Assembly: GCA_025210525.1 (NCBI GenBank)
Contig: JAOARP010000047.1
Coordinates: forward strand, 186,001-250,000
Origin: Marinisporobacter sp.
GTDB taxonomy: Bacteria > Bacillota > Clostridia > Peptostreptococcales > Thermotaleaceae
Reading direction: 5' to 3'
Length of the DNA stretch: 64,000 nt
Below are positions 59,758 through 64,000 of this stretch, in pieces. Under the pieces are notes generated by a model. The model had not been told where the DNA came from, made no database searches, and saw only the letters and a program-made list of their open reading frames with translations. The stretch's first letter is position 1. The number at the start of each line of letters is the position of its first letter. The position numbers were made by a program, and so were the translations under genes.

Positions 59758-61481
59758 CATATTAACATTTTCTCAAATTCCAAAGCATTCACAGGACGAC
59801 TAAAGAAATACCCTTGTATCTCATCACATCCATACTTTTTTAAACAAACCAGCTGTTCTTTTGTTTCTACACCCTCTGCGATAGATTTTACTCCCAAACT
59901 ATCAGCAATCCCAATAATAGCTAAAACAATAGCCTTTGTACTTTCATCTTTATTGATATCTCTTATAAAGGACTGATCTATTTTTATTTTATGTATAGGA
60001 AAGCTTTTGAAATACGCTAAAGAAGAATATCCTGTACCAAAATCATCTATGGCTATTTGAATACCCATATCATTCAATATTTTTAAGGTTTTTATTGTAA
60101 AGTTGGGATTTAACATAGCATTAGTTTCTGTAATCTCAAGTTCTAAATCCTCGGGCCTGATTCCTGTTTCTTGTATAATTTTTATAATCTTTTCTATGAG
60201 ATCTTTCTGTTTAAATTGTAGCGTTGAAAGGTTTACAGAAACTTGGATATTTTTCAATCCTTTTTTCTGCCAAAGCTTATTTTGTTCACAAGCTTTACGT
60301 AAAACCCATTCTCCTAAAGGCACAATAAATCCTGTTTCTTCTGCTAAAGGAATAAATTTAGCAGGAGACACAAGTCCTAATTTCGGATGATTCCATCTTA
60401 TAAGTGCTTCTGCTCCAATAATTTCTCCTGTAGTAGTTTTTACTTGAGGTTGATAATACAGCACAAATTCATTATTTTCTAGAGCCTTATATAAATCATT
60501 TTCCATAGCTAATTGATCATAAGCTTTCTCATTCATCTCTTTTCTATATAATTGATAATTATTTTTACCTTTCTCCTTTACACGATACATGGCGACTTCT
60601 GCATTTTTCATTAAATTCTCCGTGGTCTCTCCATCATCTGGATAGATACTAATCCCCATGCTTGCTGTAACATAAATTTCATCATCCTTTAGTAAAAATG
60701 GTTCTTCAAAAGCATGAAAGATTTTACGTACTGCTTTTATAACATTTTTCATATTTTTTATCTCTTCTATGATAATAATAAATTCATCTCCACCTAATCT
60801 CGCTACCGTATCTCCTTCATCCATACATTTTCTTAATCTTCTCGCTACTGCTTGTAAAAGCATATCTCCAGCAGCATGCCCTAATGTATCATTAATACGT
60901 TTAAAGCGATCTAGATCCAAACAAATTACAGAAAACATTTCATTATTTTTATTAGCATGAGCCAACGCTAAATTCAATCGATCCTTTGCTAACTCTCTAT
61001 TAGGAAGCTGTGTTAATGCATCATGATAAGCTTGATATTTAATATGTTCTTCTTTTAATACATTCTCTGTAAGGTCATGAAACACAGAAACATATTGTAT
61101 ATTTTCACCATTTTCATCTTTTACAGCAGATATATTCATCCATTCTAAATACGTTTCTCCATTCTTTCGCCTATTCCATATATGCCCTTTCCACTGACCC
61201 TTTTCTATGAGACTTTTCCACATCTCTTCATAAAAGCTTTTATCATGTCTTTCCGATCGTAAAATACGAGGATTTTTCCCAATTACTTCCTCTACTCCAT
61301 ATCCCGTAATAGTAGTAAAAGCTGGATTTACTAGTTGGATTATTCCTTCAACATCTGTAACTACAATACCTTCTCCCGTATTATTAAATACTTTTTCTGC
61401 TATCCTCAGCTTTTCTTGGGGTGTTTTTATATTTATCATATTTTTTATATCTTTTCTGAGTTTCTTATTTTCCTGATTCAT
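59757..61481 (-). CDS. PAS-GGDEF-EAL c-di-GMP turnover protein
   Basis: A 574-residue cytoplasmic signalling enzyme. After a short coiled N-terminus, residues about 24-145 form a PAS domain (GEGIVVTDVEGIIQLVNPAFTTITGY). Residues about 150-310 form a diguanylate cyclase with an intact RLGGDEF site; the upstream inhibitory RxxD position reads DEGD, so product inhibition may be lost. Residues about 320-570 form an EAL phosphodiesterase with EALIRWNHP, NLSTLQF, EITE, DDFGTGYSSL, KIDQSFI and EGVET. Both catalytic halves look active. A PilZ receptor is encoded at 35.1 kb. Ribosome site AAGGTGGGG. Confidence 0.93.
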   Translation of the reverse strand: MNQENKKLRKDIKNMINIKTPQEKLRIAEKVFNNTGEGIVVTDVEGIIQLVNPAFTTITGYGVEEVIGKNPRILRSERHDKSFYEEMWKSLIEKGQWKGHIWNRRKNGETYLEWMNISAVKDENGENIQYVSVFHDLTENVLKEEHIKYQAYHDALTQLPNRELAKDRLNLALAHANKNNEMFSVICLDLDRFKRINDTLGHAAGDMLLQAVARRLRKCMDEGDTVARLGGDEFIIIIEEIKNMKNVIKAVRKIFHAFEEPFLLKDDEIYVTASMGISIYPDDGETTENLMKNAEVAMYRVKEKGKNNYQLYRKEMNEKAYDQLAMENDLYKALENNEFVLYYQPQVKTTTGEIIGAEALIRWNHPKLGLVSPAKFIPLAEETGFIVPLGEWVLRKACEQNKLWQKKGLKNIQVSVNLSTLQFKQKDLIEKIIKIIQETGIRPEDLELEITETNAMLNPNFTIKTLKILNDMGIQIAIDDFGTGYSSLAYFKSFPIHKIKIDQSFIRDINKDESTKAIVLAIIGIADSLGVKSIAEGVETKEQLVCLKKYGCDEIQGYFFSRPVNALEFEKMLI

Positions 61482-61592
61482 ACAACCCCACCTTATTTTT
61501 AATATCTTTCTATATCCCTTTTTGAAAATATTTTATCATAACTAAAAACATTTCTCAATATTACATACCATTCCTTACCTTACCTTTATAAT

Positions 61593-61620
61593 AAAAAATC
61601 AGCCTAGTGGCTGATTTTTT
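61593..61620 (-). terminator. Terminator after ileS
   Basis: AAAAAATCAGCC and GGCTGATTTTTT form a 12-pair stem with loop TAGT; T-runs follow on both strands. It lies one base past the ileS stop codon. Confidence 0.87.
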
Positions 61621-61621
61621 A

Positions 61622-64000
61622 TTATATTCTTTCTAATTTCATGCCTGTCTCATGACCATTTAGATTTTGCTTTTCAAAAGTATCATTTTGTACTTTTTCA
61701 ATACTTTGTGCTAAAGTTTCTTGCATAATATAATCTTTATGAACATTTACAGCTTTCGTAATCTCTTCATCTCCATTAAAGTAAATATGGATTTGATCCA
61801 TCATTTCATATCCATTATTTTTACGCATTTGCTGTACTTTAGAAATAAACTCACGAGCAAAACCTTCGTCAATTAACTCTTCTGTTAGAGTTGTATCTAA
61901 AATAACAAATAAGTTATTTTGCATCTCAACTGTAAAGCCTTCTTTTGCAGCAATATTGATTAATACATGTTCTTTTGTTAACTCTAGAGTCTCTCCATCT
62001 ACTGGTACTTCTATCGTTTCACCATTTTCAAGCTTTGGTACAGCTACAGACGCATCAAGACTACCCAATGCCTTTCCAAGAAGCTTTATTTTTGAACCAA
62101 ATATAGGTCCTGCCACTTTAAAGTTTGGCTTTAAGTTAAAATTCATAAATTGATTTAACTCTTTTTCAAATACTACTTCTTTCACGTTTAATTCTTCTTT
62201 GATTAGTGGTACTAAATCAGAAATTAATGATTCATATTTTCCATCAATCATGATTTCACGAACTGGTTGACGAACCTTGATTTTAGACGCCTCTCTTGCA
62301 GCACGTCCAAGTCCTACTAAATCTCTTATAAGGTCCATTCTTTCTTCTACTTTTTCATTGATTAAAGCTTCGTCTACTTGTGGATAATATGCTAAATGTA
62401 CAGAAGCTTCTCCCGTTAGATTTTTATAAATCTCTTCTGATAAGAATGGTGCAAATGGTGCTACCATTTTTGAAATTCCTACTAAGATTTCATAAGTTGT
62501 ATTGTATACAGCTTTTTTGTCTTCTGTTAATTCTGTTGCCCAGAAACGTCTACGTGCACGTCTTATATACCAGTTAGATAAATCTTCATTCACAAATTCT
62601 TGGATTTTTCTCACTGTCTTTGTTAAATCATAGATTTTAAGCTCTGCTTCTACATCTCTTACTAAACTATTGTATTTTGATAAAATCCATTGATCTAATT
62701 CTGGACGCTCATTATAAGGAACAAAGAATTCCTTTGGATTGATTCCATCTGTATTTGCATATAATGTGAAGAAGTTATAAACATTCTTAATTGTTCCAAA
62801 GAATTTGCTTTGTACTTCTTTTAATCCATCTAAGTCAAATCTTGTTGGTGTCCATGCAGGAGATACATAAAGTAGATACCATCTTAATACGTCTGCTCCA
62901 TATTTATCAAAAAGCTCAAATGGGTCTACTGTATTTCCTTTTGATTTGGACATCTTTCTCCCATTTTTATCTAATAATAAATCGTTTACTAATACATTTT
63001 TATAAGGAGATACTCCTTTTACAAATGTAGAAATTGCAAGTAACGAATAGAACCATCCACGAGTTTGATCAATTCCTTCGCAGATAAAGTCTGCTGGGAA
63101 TAATCCTCCATCAAAGTCCTCTTTGTTTTCAAATGGATAATGATGTTGCGCATAAGGCATAGCCCCACTATCAAACCAGCAGTCGATTACTTCTGTAACT
63201 CTTGTCATAGTGCCACTACATTTTTCACATTTTAAATGTACATCATCTACATATGGTCTATGTAGTTCTATACTTTCATCTATATCTTCAATAGCTCTTT
63301 CTACTAATTCTTTTCTTGATCCAACTGATGATATATGACCACATTCACATCTCCAGACAGGTAGTGGTGTACCCCAATAACGGTTTCTAGATAACGCCCA
63401 ATCATTTAGATTTTCAAGCCAGTTTCCAAATCTTTTTTCTCCAACATAATCAGGATACCAATTTACTGTATTGTTATTTTCGATTAGTTTGTCTTTTAGT
63501 TTTGTCATCTCAATATACCAGCTTGGTTTTGCATAATATACAAGAGGTGTAGAACATCTCCAACAATGTGGATAGTTATGAGCAACCTTTTCTTTTTTGA
63601 ATAGCTTTCCTTCAGCATGTAACCACTTGATAATAGCAATGTCTACTTCTGGATCCATTACGAATTTACCTTCCCAAGGAGTAGCTGTATATTTTCCAGC
63701 CTCATCTACTGGATTCACTACTGGAAGGTCATATTTTCTACCAACTTGATAGTCATCTTCACCAAAAGCTGGTGCTATATGGACAATCCCTGTTCCATCT
63801 TCAGTAGTTACATAGTCTGCAAGTGTTACAAAGAATGCTTTCTTATCTGGCTTGATAAAAGGCATTAATTGCTCGTATTCCATATGCTCTAACTCTTTAC
63901 CTTTTAGCTCTTCTAATACTTCAAATTCTTCTCCAAGTACTCTTTTAGCTAATTGCTTTACTACGTAGAATATATTCCCCTTTGATTTTACTTTTAAATA
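61622..64000 (-). CDS. ileS: Isoleucyl-tRNA synthetase, C-terminal 792 residues
   Basis: The frame runs from the right edge of the window to the stop at 61622, giving about 792 residues of a protein that is normally about 1040. The frame is open through 64000, so the gene starts outside. The editing domain (FYVVKQLAKRVLG, GTGIVHIAPAFGEDDYQVG) is followed by CWRCSTPLVYYAKPSW, WCECGHI-like zinc clusters (CECGHISS, CEKCSGTM), the KMSKSKGNTVDP signature and the anticodon-binding domain (YILVGISKMVAPFAPFLSEEIY). It charges tRNA-Ile. A T-box leader would be upstream, outside the window. Confidence 0.96.
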   Translation of the reverse strand, partial: YLKVKSKGNIFYVVKQLAKRVLGEEFEVLEELKGKELEHMEYEQLMPFIKPDKKAFFVTLADYVTTEDGTGIVHIAPAFGEDDYQVGRKYDLPVVNPVDEAGKYTATPWEGKFVMDPEVDIAIIKWLHAEGKLFKKEKVAHNYPHCWRCSTPLVYYAKPSWYIEMTKLKDKLIENNNTVNWYPDYVGEKRFGNWLENLNDWALSRNRYWGTPLPVWRCECGHISSVGSRKELVERAIEDIDESIELHRPYVDDVHLKCEKCSGTMTRVTEVIDCWFDSGAMPYAQHHYPFENKEDFDGGLFPADFICEGIDQTRGWFYSLLAISTFVKGVSPYKNVLVNDLLLDKNGRKMSKSKGNTVDPFELFDKYGADVLRWYLLYVSPAWTPTRFDLDGLKEVQSKFFGTIKNVYNFFTLYANTDGINPKEFFVPYNERPELDQWILSKYNSLVRDVEAELKIYDLTKTVRKIQEFVNEDLSNWYIRRARRRFWATELTEDKKAVYNTTYEILVGISKMVAPFAPFLSEEIYKNLTGEASVHLAYYPQVDEALINEKVEERMDLIRDLVGLGRAAREASKIKVRQPVREIMIDGKYESLISDLVPLIKEELNVKEVVFEKELNQFMNFNLKPNFKVAGPIFGSKIKLLGKALGSLDASVAVPKLENGETIEVPVDGETLELTKEHVLINIAAKEGFTVEMQNNLFVILDTTLTEELIDEGFAREFISKVQQMRKNNGYEMMDQIHIYFNGDEEITKAVNVHKDYIMQETLAQSIEKVQNDTFEKQNLNGHETGMKLERI

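Noticed and set aside
1-64000. CRISPR arrays, tRNA or rRNA genes
   Set aside because: No regularly spaced repeats and no cloverleaf or rRNA signature sequences were seen on either strand.

Overview
The window is AT-rich, gene-dense DNA from an endospore-forming anaerobic Firmicute of the class Clostridia. Evidence for this is the low-GC codon use, strong AGGAGG-type ribosome sites, several TTG/GTG starts, a trimeric NAD-linked [FeFe] hydrogenase, spore genes (cotJB-cotJC, cwlJ-gerQ) and a SAM-I riboswitch. Genus cannot be fixed from the sequence. Most genes lie on the minus strand and many stop codons touch or sit inside their own intrinsic terminator.

Layout. 1-10.3 kb: lipoprotein (partial), NucS-like nuclease, RlmD-type rRNA methyltransferase, HAD phosphatase, a complete oppABCDF-type peptide importer and a metallo-beta-lactamase-fold hydrolase. 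10.3-17.4 kb: a decayed DUF2892 gene, a GHSKG hydrolase, the cotJ spore pair, a PrsW protease, and a three-gene hydroxyproline module (XRE-cupin regulator, OCD-family reductase, proline-racemase-family enzyme with Thr in place of the second catalytic Cys, so probably trans-3-hydroxy-L-proline dehydratase). 17.4-35.5 kb: peptidoglycan hydrolases, nitroreductase and flavin reductase, RelQ-type alarmone synthetase, GAPDH, radical SAM proteins, RlmN, parvulin, DEAD-box helicase, exonuclease III and a PilZ protein. 35.7-39.2 kb: hydrogenase operon (NuoE-like, NuoF-like, HydA) with a Rex-like site upstream. 39.7-43.6 kb: methionine aminopeptidase, SAM riboswitch with homoserine dehydrogenase, and an EamA-type cysteine/O-acetylserine exporter.

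43.6-58.1 kb is accessory DNA: long spacers, truncated and frameshifted genes, tiny membrane peptides, repeated hairpins, a cytosolic-type Cu/Zn superoxide dismutase, a two-domain laccase, a broken tyrosine recombinase, a candidate non-coding RNA unit made of consecutive hairpins, and a PtuA-PtuB (Septu-type) defence pair. About 11.0 kb of it is bracketed by a direct repeat of the 5' end of cwlJ: a truncated copy at 47.1 kb and the intact gene at 58.1 kb. This suggests an integrated island.

58.1-64 kb returns to core genome: cwlJ-gerQ (spore cortex lysis), a DUF4397 protein, a PAS-GGDEF-EAL c-di-GMP enzyme and the 3' part of ileS. The most novel-looking signals are the hairpin-array transcription unit (50.46-50.83 kb), the cwlJ-flanked island, the apparent ATT start codon of the OCD-family gene, and an A AAA AAA slippery heptamer in a small island gene.
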